DNA of 64,000 bases, from NCBI RefSeq assembly GCF_002797555.1, contig NZ_PGFA01000005.1, positions 1 to 64,000 of the forward strand, read 5' to 3'. The notes beneath the pieces are model-generated. The model made no database searches. It saw only the letters and a program-made list of their open reading frames with translations, and was not told the origin of the DNA. Of this stretch, positions 1 through 7,762 are shown piece after piece. The translations under genes were made by a program, and so were the position numbers. The stretch comes from Hymenobacter chitinivorans DSM 11115 (lineage in GTDB: Bacteria; Bacteroidota; Bacteroidia; Cytophagales; Hymenobacteraceae). Positions within the stretch are counted from its first letter, which is position 1, and the number at the start of each line of letters is the position of its first letter.

Positions 1-401
1 TGCTCGACGCCGTAACGGGCCAGCAGGTGGACCTGCGGCAGCAGAGCACTTACCGCTTCTCGGCCAGCAACGCGGCCCTGATTACCGGCCGCTTCGCCCT
101 GAGCTTCGGCGCCCTGCGCCCTCTGGCTGCTGCTAACGGCTTTGCGGCCACCAGCGTGAGCGTGTACCCGAACCCAGCTCACCAGCAGTTTTTGGTGCTG
201 GTTCCGGCCGTGAGCGGCGCCACTCAAGTGGAAGCTGACCTGGTGAACGTTCTGGGCCAGGTAGTGGGGCACTACAGTGCCGCACTGCCCGCCGCCGGCA
301 CCAATCTCACCATTGATGCCACAGGCCTGAAAGCGGGCGTGTATACCATACGCCTGCGGGCCGGGGCTACTACGGTGGCTAAGCGCGTGGTCATTCAATA
401 A
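1..401 (+). CDS. T9SS-secreted protein, C-terminal fragment (5' end outside window)
   Basis: The reading frame is open from the first bases, so only the C-terminus is present. The last ~80 residues form a type A T9SS sorting domain: a VYPNP motif, a beta-strand with NVLGQVV, the LKAGVY segment and a terminal AKRVVIQ. The part before it (VTGQQVDLRQQ ... ALITGRFALSFG) looks like the final beta-sandwich common in such cargo. The family is exported by Sec, carried across the outer membrane by T9SS and anchored or released at the surface. The catalytic or adhesive part lies upstream, so the function is unknown. A hairpin follows the stop codon. Confidence 0.85.
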   Translation, partial: LDAVTGQQVDLRQQSTYRFSASNAALITGRFALSFGALRPLAAANGFAATSVSVYPNPAHQQFLVLVPAVSGATQVEADLVNVLGQVVGHYSAALPAAGTNLTIDATGLKAGVYTIRLRAGATTVAKRVVIQ

Positions 402-411
402 AATACTGTGT

Positions 412-441
412 AGCTGGCCTCATTGCGAGGCCAGCTTTTAT
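412..441 (+). terminator. Rho-independent terminator after the T9SS cargo gene
   Basis: AGCTGGCCTC and GAGGCCAGCT form a perfect 10-bp stem around a 5-nt loop, followed by TTTATT. It starts 11 nt after the stop codon. Confidence 0.7.
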
Positions 442-463
442 TCTCCTTTGTTCCGTAAGACTC

Positions 464-664
464 ATGAAGTATCTATTTTCTTCCACCGTACTAGCCCTAA
501 CCATCCTCGGCCTGACGAGTGGACCAGCCAGCGCCCAGGGGCCCGGCCTTGGTGGTCCGCAGCCCGGCGCTACCACGGCTCCCATTGATGGCGGTGCCTC
601 GCTGCTGCTGGCGGCGGGGGCGGCCTACGGCCTCCGCCGCCTCCGCCGGTCGGGCCGGGCTTAG
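464..664 (+). CDS. Small secreted protein with PID-CTERM-like sorting tail
   Basis: A 66-residue protein. Residues 1-24 are a clean signal peptide ending ASA before Gln25. A short Gly/Pro-rich segment follows, then P40-I41-D42-G43-G44, a hydrophobic stretch (about 45-56) and a basic end (RRLRRSGR). This motif, membrane span and Arg-cluster order is that of C-terminal sorting signals, and the PIDGG start matches the PID-CTERM type known from Bacteroidota. Such tails are thought to be cut by an exosortase-like enzyme; none is in this window. The mature peptide would be only ~20 residues, so the sorted product is nearly all tail. A strong terminator follows, so it is probably transcribed alone. 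Confidence 0.7.
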   Translation: MKYLFSSTVLALTILGLTSGPASAQGPGLGGPQPGATTAPIDGGASLLLAAGAAYGLRRLRRSGRA

Positions 665-690
665 CCGAGCTGTTTACCACTGCCTGAATG

Positions 691-724
691 AAAGAGCCCG
701 CCTGAAAAGGTGGGCTCTTTTTGT
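691..724 (+). terminator. Rho-independent terminator after the PID-CTERM gene
   Basis: AAAGAGCCCGCC and GGTGGGCTCTTT pair (one G-T wobble) around TGAAAA, followed by a T run. Confidence 0.75.
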
Positions 725-840
725 AGTGTACCTTTAAGAACGTCCGGCTCATGTGACGCTCCGGCGAACTTGCCGCCGACACGCTGCAGTGTCGAGCGAA
801 TGACACGAAAAAGCAGCTACCACGACTTAGCCAATTTTCA

Positions 841-1233
841 ATGATGCAGTTAGGTTCTATTGCCTTACTGGTGCCCGACTACGACGAGGCGCTGGGCTAT
901 TACGTCGGGGTGCTGGGCTTTACCCTGTTAGAGGATACTGACCTGGGCCAGGGCAAACGGTGGGTGCGCATAGCGCCGCCCGGGGCCGAAACCGGGCTGC
1001 TGCTGGCCCAGGCCCAGGGCGAAGCCCAGACCGGAGCCATCGGCAACCAGAGCGGCGGGCGGGTCTTCCTGTTTCTGCACACTACCGACTTCTGGGCCGA
1101 CTACCACCGACTACAGGCCCGCGGGGTGCAGTTTCTGGAGGAGCCGCGCCCGGAAACCTACGGTCACGTTGTCGTGTTCCGGGACGTGTACGGCAATAAA
1201 TGGGACCTGCTGGAAGTGCAGCGCGGGCTATGA
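841..1233 (+). CDS. VOC (glyoxalase/bleomycin-resistance fold) family protein
   Basis: A 130-residue single-module vicinal-oxygen-chelate protein. It opens with a strand (LGSIALLVPDYDEALGYY), has the typical VLGFTLLEDTDLG turn, and ends with FRDVYGNKWDLLEV, the usual C-terminal YGN-W-L signature. The family binds a metal and acts as glyoxalase, dioxygenase or resistance protein; the sequence does not tell which. The start is an ATG with a second ATG directly after it. It stands alone and converges on the GIN-domain gene with a gap of under 30 nt. Confidence 0.85.
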   Translation: MMQLGSIALLVPDYDEALGYYVGVLGFTLLEDTDLGQGKRWVRIAPPGAETGLLLAQAQGEAQTGAIGNQSGGRVFLFLHTTDFWADYHRLQARGVQFLEEPRPETYGHVVVFRDVYGNKWDLLEVQRGL

Positions 1234-1260
1234 GCTATAGAATAGGAAAATTCCCGCTAA

Positions 1261-1989
1261 CTACTCCACGTGCCGGATGTCGCCGGCGCCGTACTGCCGC
1301 ACGTCCGTCAGGTGGGCGGGGCCGGCGTAGTGCAGGTAGCCAGCCCCCATGTGCGTGAGGTTGATGGTTTGCTCGGCGTAGACGTCGATGTTGCCGGCCC
1401 CCAGGTTGCGCAGGCGCAGGTGCTGGGCCACTAGGGCGCGGGTGTTGATGTAGCCATCCGCCGCATTCTTGATTTGCACGTCGCCGGCAGCGCCGCTAAG
1501 CGTCACGTTGCCCTGGCAGGCCAGGCTTACGGTAAGGGCCGGCGCTTCGAGCTGCAGGGTGGTGTCGCCCTGGGAGTGGATTTTAACCTCCAGCGGGCCG
1601 GCTGCCACCAGCGTATTGCGGCTGACTACGTTGCCGTGGCAGGCGCAGTAGAGCGTGTCGAGCTGGCGCAGATGCACGGTGACGCGCAGCCCAGTGAAAG
1701 CGGGTGCCCGCAGTTTGTTTTCGCTCGTGACGTAGAGCGTCCGCCCCGAGTTGACCACCTCCAGGTGTTCGAGCAGGTTGTCGTCGGCTTCCACCACGAC
1801 TTTTTCTTCCGGGCCGTAGAGCAGCTCCACGGTGCCGTGAATGCTCAGGTGCAAACGGGTGAAGGAGGATACGGGATAATCGCGGCTGACCAGCACGCCG
1901 CTGCCTTGGACTTGCATCATCTGACGAAGTTGTTTGAATGAGAGCATCAGGATTAAGGTTAGCAGGGCTAGTCGGGGAGTGGTTCGCAA
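1261..1989 (-). CDS. Head GIN domain (DUF2807) protein
   Basis: An envelope protein of about 242 residues. After a hydrophobic N-terminus comes the family entry motif (VQGSGVLVSRDYPVSSF), then a repetitive right-handed beta-helix-like body with VEADDNLLEHLEV and repeated GNV/GDV/GAG turns. The start is uncertain. A TTG at 1989 gives a short signal-like segment (MRTTPRLALLTLILML) and overlaps the upstream gene by 22 nt. An ATG at 1947 would remove most of that segment, and an ATG at 2040 would overlap much further. I chose 1989. The domain is common in Bacteroidota putative auto-transporter adhesins; its role is unknown. Confidence 0.75.
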   Translation of the reverse strand: MRTTPRLALLTLILMLSFKQLRQMMQVQGSGVLVSRDYPVSSFTRLHLSIHGTVELLYGPEEKVVVEADDNLLEHLEVVNSGRTLYVTSENKLRAPAFTGLRVTVHLRQLDTLYCACHGNVVSRNTLVAAGPLEVKIHSQGDTTLQLEAPALTVSLACQGNVTLSGAAGDVQIKNAADGYINTRALVAQHLRLRNLGAGNIDVYAEQTINLTHMGAGYLHYAGPAHLTDVRQYGAGDIRHVE

Positions 1990-2195
1990 TGGTAGCCACT
2001 TTCCCGCAAAACCGCTGCTACGGTCTGGACGTCGAGCCACTGACCGGGGGTGTGCACGCGCAACACCCGGTCACAGTCGTCGAGGTCGAAGCTGATGCGG
2101 GCCGGGCAGGGTAAGCGCGCCAGCAGGTGCCCCCGCAGCGCGGCCGCCGCTACGGGACAATCAACAGTGGTGCGAAAAACTTCCAGGTCCAGCAT
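1968..2195 (-). CDS. Small HMA-like (heavy-metal-associated fold) protein
   Basis: A 75-residue protein starting MLDLEVFRTTVDCPV. The order of a strand, a Cys-containing loop, a helix (AAAALRGHLLARL), a strand (ISFDLDDCDRVLRV) and a helix (VQTVAAVLRESGYHCEPL) is the ferredoxin-like pattern of copper chaperones. The loop holds one Cys (DCP) instead of CxxC, so classic metal transfer is doubtful. A longer frame starts at 2249, but the extra residues look non-coding. It overlaps the GIN gene, so the two are probably translated together. Confidence 0.6.
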   Translation of the reverse strand: MLDLEVFRTTVDCPVAAAALRGHLLARLPCPARISFDLDDCDRVLRVHTPGQWLDVQTVAAVLRESGYHCEPLPD

Positions 2196-2533
2196 CGGGC
2201 GTTGGCAGCGCGGGGTTAGGAGTGAAATACAGCCGCGCCAACGATACAAAGGTGCAGGATGCCGGGGTGGCCGACGTTATAGAATTGGGAGCCAGACTTA
2301 TATAATAGGGAATTTTGATTTCAGAAGAAGCTTGCCGGGTTGTAGTCAGCATTACCAACTTCGCCTTTCACGAGCAGAAATCCTAGCCTAGTTCAGCGCA
2401 CCGGGCCAGGCAGAAAACTCCCGGAGTTATAAGGCCGGCTCCGGCAGCTGTAATCGTTCGCAGGCTTTCCGAATGCAGCTTTGTACAGACTGCCGACTGC
2501 CCGCGGTATACCCCAAACGTTTATCTTCATGCC
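2196..2533. other. Divergent intergenic region
   Basis: 338 bases between the minus-strand HMA-like gene and the plus-strand AraC gene. It is more AT-rich in the middle (about 2278-2325). Apart from the possible minus-strand promoter I see no gene, hairpin or repeat. Confidence 0.5.
2222..2250 (-). promoter_or_regulatory. Possible promoter for the HMA-like/GIN pair
   Basis: On the minus strand TTTG (2247-2250) is followed after 17 nt by TATTTCAC (2222-2229), an imperfect copy of the Bacteroidota TTTG / TAnnTTTG pair, about 27 nt upstream of the ATG. Confidence 0.25.
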
Positions 2534-3517
2534 ATGCCCCTGGAAGTTCGTGATGCTGCTGATAACACCCTGATTCACGCCAACCCCCACGTGGCCCAGG
2601 ACTTCGACGTGCCCGAGCTGGTGGAGCAGAGCGGGGAGCTGGAATTTGCCGCGGGCCGCGGGAAGCTCACGCACTGGTACTTCGACGGTATTCGGATGGG
2701 CCATGCCCGCTGGCACTTCCGGGAGTATACCACCCAGCAGTGGCGCTCCGAACTCGACGTAGTGCACCTGCATTTCAACCTGCGCGGCCGCGTTATTCTG
2801 GAGCACCAGCTTCTAGGTCAGCCGCTGGTGATGGGCTCCTACCAGCACAATATCATGTACTCGCCGGGCTTCGAGGGCACGAGCCGCAACCAGGAGCTGG
2901 AAACCGAAACCTTCATGGTGCAGTTTACCCGGCCCATCTTCCTGCGCCTGAGTGAGCAAGCCAATGGGGTGTTGCGCCGCTTCGGGGAGCGGGTGCTCGA
3001 AGGCCAGCCCTTGGTGCTGGGGGAGCAAAGTCTGACCCTGGGCCTGGGCTTGCACAATGCCATTCGGGAGGTGCTGAACTGCCGCTTCCAGGGGCCGCTC
3101 AAGAAGCTTTTTCTCTACGCCAAAGCCCTCGAAATCCTGGTGCTCCAGGCCGAGGCCTTCGAGCAGCAACAGCAGCGCCCGCCCGCCCGCTTCGCCCGCA
3201 CCGAGTACGACCAGGAGCGCCTGCTCTTCGCCCGCGACTACCTCATTCAGCACCTGCACCTGCCGCCTACGCTCCCGGAACTGGCCCGCATAGCGGGTCT
3301 GAACGAGTTTAAGCTCAAGAAGGGCTTCAAGGAAATGTTTGGCCAGCCGGTGTTCAGCTACCTGGCCGACTACCGCCTAACCGAGGCGGAGGCGCAGTTG
3401 ATTGAGGGCCGCAAAACGGCCAGTGAACTGGCCTTCGAGCTGGGCTACTCCTCGCTGCAGCACTTCAGCGCCGCGTTCAAGAAAAAGTTTGGCGTGAGTC
3501 CGCGCGGAGTGCGCTAA
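2534..3517 (+). CDS. AraC-family transcriptional regulator
   Basis: A 327-residue protein with a variable N-terminal sensor half and a C-terminal AraC DNA-binding domain (about 225-327). Both helix-turn-helix units are visible: LPELARIAGLNEFKLKKGFK and ASELAFELGYSSLQHFSAAFKKKFG, ending SPRGVR. The N-terminal half contains an FNLRGRV ... QHNIMYSPG type of sensor segment seen in many Bacteroidota AraC regulators. The ligand is unknown. The target may be the divergent HMA/GIN pair or genes elsewhere; nothing in the sequence decides this. It ends 35 nt from convergent meaB. Confidence 0.88.
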   Translation: MPLEVRDAADNTLIHANPHVAQDFDVPELVEQSGELEFAAGRGKLTHWYFDGIRMGHARWHFREYTTQQWRSELDVVHLHFNLRGRVILEHQLLGQPLVMGSYQHNIMYSPGFEGTSRNQELETETFMVQFTRPIFLRLSEQANGVLRRFGERVLEGQPLVLGEQSLTLGLGLHNAIREVLNCRFQGPLKKLFLYAKALEILVLQAEAFEQQQQRPPARFARTEYDQERLLFARDYLIQHLHLPPTLPELARIAGLNEFKLKKGFKEMFGQPVFSYLADYRLTEAEAQLIEGRKTASELAFELGYSSLQHFSAAFKKKFGVSPRGVR

Positions 3518-3552
3518 TCGGGCTGCCGCTGACTTTCGCCAAGCGGCCTTGC

Positions 3553-4527
3553 TTACAGGCTCAACAGCTCAGCCGCCGCCCCAAAGGCTGACTTGCTGCC
3601 TTCAATAACCTGCTGCCGCAAGGCCGGCAACTGGGCTTGCACGTTGGCCTTGGCGTAAAACTGCTCTTCCAGGCCCTGCCGGATGGCCTCGTAGAGCCAG
3701 TGCAGGTTTTGCTCCTGCCGGCGGCGCTGAAAGTAGCCACTCTGCTGGGTTTGCTGCACGTACTGCTCCACCACCTGCCACACTTCCGGCACGCCCCGGC
3801 CCGTGAGGGCCGAGCTAACGGTAACCTTGGGGTTCCAGCCCGAGGGCGCCAGCGGAAACAGGTGCAGCGCATTCTGGTACTCGCGGCGGGCCAGCTTGGC
3901 GGCAATTTCGTTCTGCCCGTCGGCCTTGGTAATGGTCACCGCGTCGGCCATTTCCATGATGCCCTTCTTGATACCCTGCAGCTCGTCGCCGGCCCCGGCC
4001 AGCATCAGCAGCAGGAAGAAATCGACCATGCCGTGCACGGCCGTCTCGCTCTGGCCCACGCCCACGGTTTCGATGAAGATGACGTCGTGGCCGGCGGCTT
4101 CGCACAAAATCATGGCCTCGCGGGTGCTGCGCGTGACGCCGCCCAGGCTGCGGCCGGCCGGCGAGGGCCGGATGTAAGCCTGCTCCTGGGCCGCCAGCTG
4201 GTTCATGCGGGTTTTGTCGCCCAGAATGCTGCCCCCGCTGCGCTGGCTCGTCGGGTCAACGGCCAGCACGGCCAGGCGCTTGCCCTGCCGCAGCAGCTCC
4301 AAACCCAGGGCTTCGATAAAGGTGCTCTTGCCCACGCCCGGCACGCCCGTAATGCCCACCCGCACCGAGCGGCCCGCATGGGGCAGCACTTGGTCGAGAA
4401 CCTGCTGGGCCAGGCGCTGGTCGGAAGGCAGCGTGCTTTCGACTAGCGTAATGGCCCGGCTCAGCACCATCCGGTTGCCGGCCAGGATGCCGGCGGCGTA
4501 CTCGTCAGCGGAAAAGCGTTTGGCCAA
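3553..4527 (-). CDS. meaB: Methylmalonyl-CoA mutase-associated GTPase MeaB
   Basis: A G3E-family P-loop GTPase that protects and reloads methylmalonyl-CoA mutase with adenosylcobalamin. Visible are the P-loop GVPGVGKSTF, the family segment LAVDPTSQRSGGSILGDKTRM, DVIFIETVGVGQSE (Walker B/switch) and the ITKADG base-recognition motif. No ATG lies near the expected N-terminus (AKRFSADEYAAGIL). I chose TTG at 4527 (324 residues). The ATG at 4641 would add 38 residues rich in Arg and Cys that look untranslated. The mutase genes mutA and mutB lie about 22-28 kb away in this window, so the chaperone is not in their operon. Confidence 0.9.
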   Translation of the reverse strand: MAKRFSADEYAAGILAGNRMVLSRAITLVESTLPSDQRLAQQVLDQVLPHAGRSVRVGITGVPGVGKSTFIEALGLELLRQGKRLAVLAVDPTSQRSGGSILGDKTRMNQLAAQEQAYIRPSPAGRSLGGVTRSTREAMILCEAAGHDVIFIETVGVGQSETAVHGMVDFFLLLMLAGAGDELQGIKKGIMEMADAVTITKADGQNEIAAKLARREYQNALHLFPLAPSGWNPKVTVSSALTGRGVPEVWQVVEQYVQQTQQSGYFQRRRQEQNLHWLYEAIRQGLEEQFYAKANVQAQLPALRQQVIEGSKSAFGAAAELLSL

Positions 4528-4565
4528 GGGAAAGGAATTTTGCCAGCAAACCCGCCGCCGGCAAC

Positions 4566-4594
4566 TTGCCGCGGGCACTAGTCGGTTACATTTG
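4566..4594 (+). promoter_or_regulatory. Probable Bacteroidota-type promoter for the DUF5723 gene
   Basis: TTG (4566-4568) and TACATTTG (4587-4594) are 18 nt apart, fitting the -33 TTTG / -7 TAnnTTTG pattern. The start codon is ~155 nt downstream, implying a long leader. Confidence 0.4.
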
Positions 4595-4750
4595 CCGTTC
4601 GGATACCTACGGCCGGCCCGCAAATTAGGGGCTCCAACCATAATTTGGGCAGACTCAGCGAAGGTAATGCCTCTGCCGTATGATACAGCGGCTGCCGGCC
4701 CTAGCTTGCGCCTTATTTGTCACCGATTTCGTCTTAGCGCCTTGCTCCCC

Positions 4751-6151
4751 GTGAAAAATCTTCGTTTTGCCCTGCTTACCGGCCTGGGGCTGCTGGCCGC
4801 CACCAGCCTGCGCGCCCAGAGTGAGCTGAACTCCTTTTCCATCGTGGGGCGCGGCGGCGTAGCCAACACCTTTGCCAGCGACTATCAGGCCATTGGCATC
4901 AACCCGGCCAACATGGCCCGGATGAACAACGCGGTGGTGGCCTTTTCCATCGGGGAGGGCGGCGTGGGCGTCAGCTCGGCTTCGCTCACGCGCAGCCAGG
5001 TCTGGAAATTTCTGCGCAACACCGACCAGACCCTGACCCGGGCCGACAAGCTGGAACTGGCCCGGGCCTTTACTTCCGACAACACGCTCAACTTCAACGC
5101 CGACGTGACGACGGTGGCCGTGTCGGCCTCGTTTCCGGTGCTGGGGAGTTTTGCCTTCAGCAACCGGCAGCGGCTTTCGGGCCACATGGCCTTGAATCAA
5201 AACGCGGCCGAAATCCTGTTTCTGGGTCAGGAAGCCCCGATTTATGCCAACTATAACCCCACCACCTCGCCGCTGATAACGGAGTCTTTGGCCGGCACCC
5301 AGTTTCAGGGCACCTGGTACAACGAGTTTAACTTCGCCTTTGCCCGCCGCCTGATTACGCTGCCGCTATTCCGCCTCTCGGGCGGGGTGGGCTACCGCTA
5401 CATTCAGGGCGTGGGCATCGTCGATGTGCGCATCGAGCCGGGCAAAATCGAGGCCTACAGCGCCATGTCGCCGCTTTTCGATATTGATTACGGCAAGGTG
5501 GTTAACAGCACTTCCTTTAACCTGGAAAAGCGGGCCAACGGGCTGCAGCCGGTGGGCAAGGGCAACGGCTTCGATTTGGGCCTGGCTATGGAAGCCGGCA
5601 AAATGCTGCGCGCCAGCCTTTCCCTCACCGACCTGGGCCACATGACCTGGGAAGGCAATCTGCTGACGGCCTCCGACCAGAAGCTCAAGAAGCTGCGCTC
5701 CAACGGGGTCGACAACTACGACTTTCTGAGCGAGGCCACCAAGATTTTCGCCTCGGGCACCGACAGCGTCTTTGTGTACCAGCCCAGCCAGGAACATACC
5801 GCCAGCCTGCCCACCAAGCTGCGCGCCGGGGCCGGGCTGCGCGTCACCAACCGCCTGGAAGTGGGCCTCGACGTGACCGTGCCGCTCAACGAGGTAGCCG
5901 GCAACATCACCAGCCCGTTTGTGGGTGCCGGTATTGATTTCAAGCCCAACAAGTTTATTCGCCTGAGCAGCGGCGTTGCCGGCGGGGCCGGCTACGGCTT
6001 TGCCCTGCCCCTGGGCGTGGCCTTCACCACCAACCTCTACGAATTCGGCGTCAGCACCCGGGACCTGCCGGGCCTGCTCGCCGACAAGAACCCCTACGCC
6101 TCGGTAGCGGCCGGCTTCGTGCGCTTCCGCTTCGGTGAAATCAAGGACTAG
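4751..6151 (+). CDS. DUF5723 family outer-membrane protein
   Basis: A 466-residue protein. GTG at 4751 gives an ideal signal peptide (MKNLRFALLTGLGLLAATSLRAQ), while longer in-frame starts at 4205 or 4667 would bury it. The mature part starts NSFSIVGRGGVANTFASD and contains YQAIGINPANMARM, the DUF5723 entry signature. The rest alternates hydrophobic residues like a transmembrane beta-barrel and ends on an aromatic strand (VAAGFVRFRFGEIKD). The family resembles FadL/PorV-type barrels; the substrate is unknown. It diverges from meaB. Confidence 0.85.
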   Translation: MKNLRFALLTGLGLLAATSLRAQSELNSFSIVGRGGVANTFASDYQAIGINPANMARMNNAVVAFSIGEGGVGVSSASLTRSQVWKFLRNTDQTLTRADKLELARAFTSDNTLNFNADVTTVAVSASFPVLGSFAFSNRQRLSGHMALNQNAAEILFLGQEAPIYANYNPTTSPLITESLAGTQFQGTWYNEFNFAFARRLITLPLFRLSGGVGYRYIQGVGIVDVRIEPGKIEAYSAMSPLFDIDYGKVVNSTSFNLEKRANGLQPVGKGNGFDLGLAMEAGKMLRASLSLTDLGHMTWEGNLLTASDQKLKKLRSNGVDNYDFLSEATKIFASGTDSVFVYQPSQEHTASLPTKLRAGAGLRVTNRLEVGLDVTVPLNEVAGNITSPFVGAGIDFKPNKFIRLSSGVAGGAGYGFALPLGVAFTTNLYEFGVSTRDLPGLLADKNPYASVAAGFVRFRFGEIKD

Positions 6152-6208
6152 CTGATTCAGTTTAAGATGGTTGCATGTGACGTTGCTGGGTCGGCTGCCA
6201 TCCTGAAA

Positions 6209-6362
6209 GGAGCGTAGCGGAGGGAAACACCTTCCTCGCTTTGGTAATACGCTGCCTTACATGCAAAAAGCCCTTTTCCAGCGGTTGGAAAAGGGCTTTT
6301 GCATGTTGGTAGCAGCTGTAATGGGGTAGGGGCGGTAGGGCCTTCGCCAGCTCAGGATGACA
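6209..6362. repeat. Dispersed palindromic intergenic element (CATCCTGA type), degraded
   Basis: The left part (GCCATCCTGAAAGGAGCG, from 6209) and right part (GGCCTTCGCCAGCTCAGGATGACAG, 6339-6362) are imperfect inverted copies of the ends seen elsewhere in this window. The terminator hairpin lies between them. Confidence 0.5.
6261..6304. terminator. Bidirectional terminator between convergent genes
   Basis: ATGCAAAA(A)GCCCTTTTCCA and TGGAAAAGGGCTTTTGCAT form a 19-bp stem with one extra A and a GCGGT loop. T runs lie on both sides, serving both flanking genes. Confidence 0.8.
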
Positions 6363-6366
6363 GTCC

Positions 6367-6400
6367 TAACAACGAGCAACTATCAACGAACAACTAAGAC
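6367..6400. repeat. Short-word array (CAACTAACAACT type) next to a stop codon
   Basis: Repeats of AACAAC, GCAACTATCAAC and GAACAACTAA run up to the stop codon of the minus-strand propeller gene. They resemble the right arm of the array at 37009-37085. Confidence 0.5.
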
Positions 6401-7504
6401 CTACCGTACGAAAACCGGGAGGCCGAGCTTGCTGCGGCGGCCACCCAGTTTCAGGCCGTCGTCCACGTAGTTGCAGGCTTTGCCGGCGGCGTTGGGGTCC
6501 TGAATGACGCCCAGGAAAGGGTTGTCTTCCCGGGCCACGTAGATTTTGCCGTCGGGGCCCAGTTGCAGGGCCCCGATTTTGCGGTTGGCCGAGGTACCGA
6601 CTTTCACTGCGTTGTCCTTGCTTTTGGTGACTAGGTCGAACTGCCACACTTCGGCCTGCCCGCCGCCTTTGCCGTTGCAGGTGCCGTAGAGCTTGGTGCC
6701 GTCGGGCGAGAATTCCACGCCGTAGGCTTCCTCGTAGGTGCCAAACTGCCGCGGGTTGCTGACTTTACCGGTGGTGTTGTCGAAGTCGAAGACCTCAAAT
6801 TTGTTGCTTTCCCGCCAGATGGCCGAGGCAATTTTGTGGCCGTCGGGCGAGAATTTGAGGCAGCCAATGGCGTTGCGGCCCGGCCCGGCGTTCATGCTGC
6901 CCACGTTGCTCAGAATGGGCTTGGTTTCTACCCCGTCGGGCGTCACCAGGTACGATACGAAGGCGTTGGAGTTCCAGCGGTGGCCCACCACCCAGATGTC
7001 GCGGCCGTTTTTGTGCTTGACGGCGGCCAACTTCTCGGCTACCGGCGAAATGAGCAGCATGTTGGCCCGGGGCACGTCGCCGAAGCCACCTTCCCGGGTC
7101 ATGTCGACCACTGAGTAGCGCATGCCGTTCTTGCCGCCCTGGGGCGCGGTGGTGAAGATGTAGAACACGTTGCCGCTGCCGGGGTCGGGCACAATCAGGG
7201 CGCTCTGGGCGCTGGATTTGCTGCCCATCAGGCCCTTGCCGTTGAGCATGGGCTGGTGCTTGCGGTTGTAGACCACCTCGCCGTCGGTGTAGAACAGGAG
7301 TTGGCCCTGCTGGTTGGTGGCCACGGCGCTGCCCTCGTAGGTGCTCATCTTGCCATCGAGCAGGGGGGTGGGCGGGGCCGTGCCGGAAAACTTCAGGCCG
7401 GCCTGGCCGCCAAAGTACCAGATGGATTGCTCGCCCTGGGCGCGGGCGGGAGCAGAAGCGGCCAGACTGGCCAGGAAAAGCAGAAAAAAGGACAGACGTT
7501 TCAT
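6401..7504 (-). CDS. Secreted beta-propeller (PD40/WD40-like) protein
   Basis: A 367-residue protein with signal peptide MKRLSFFLLFLASLAASAPARAQ. The mature part opens GEQSIWYFGGQAGLKF, the start seen in the N-terminal domain of many Bacteroidota gliding/PKD proteins. It has propeller-blade repeats such as LKFSPDGHKIASA, VEFSPDGTKLYGT and LQLGPDGKIYVA. There is no sorting tail, so it is probably periplasmic or surface-associated through partners. It is shorter than the multi-domain relatives and may be the propeller module alone. Function unknown. Confidence 0.75.
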   Translation of the reverse strand: MKRLSFFLLFLASLAASAPARAQGEQSIWYFGGQAGLKFSGTAPPTPLLDGKMSTYEGSAVATNQQGQLLFYTDGEVVYNRKHQPMLNGKGLMGSKSSAQSALIVPDPGSGNVFYIFTTAPQGGKNGMRYSVVDMTREGGFGDVPRANMLLISPVAEKLAAVKHKNGRDIWVVGHRWNSNAFVSYLVTPDGVETKPILSNVGSMNAGPGRNAIGCLKFSPDGHKIASAIWRESNKFEVFDFDNTTGKVSNPRQFGTYEEAYGVEFSPDGTKLYGTCNGKGGGQAEVWQFDLVTKSKDNAVKVGTSANRKIGALQLGPDGKIYVAREDNPFLGVIQDPNAAGKACNYVDDGLKLGGRRSKLGLPVFVR

Positions 7505-7762
7505 ATACGTTGAGCTCTACGCAAGCCAGTAGTTGGGGGCTGCGTAGTGGCAAAGTAAGAATTGAATTCCGTGCCAAACTGTACCGCCCGGAAGTTAGCC
7601 TGGCTTACAGCCGGCCAGCCTTGGTTTTTTACTCTTCCAAAGCAGCTCCATAAGCGGCGGCGTGGCCATGCAACCCTTGGGCGCCGGGCCCGGTCATCCG
7701 GCCGTTACGCAAGAGTTGCGGCCTCGCCTCCTTATTTCTGTTTCTCTACACTCCCATTTTTT

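Noticed and set aside
740..805. Possible further palindromic element before the VOC gene
   Set aside because: The resemblance to the GTCATGCTGAGC repeat is limited to a few bases and no arm pair could be laid out.
4205..4750. Upstream extension of the DUF5723 reading frame
   Set aside because: It runs antisense through meaB and would bury the signal peptide at GTG 4751.
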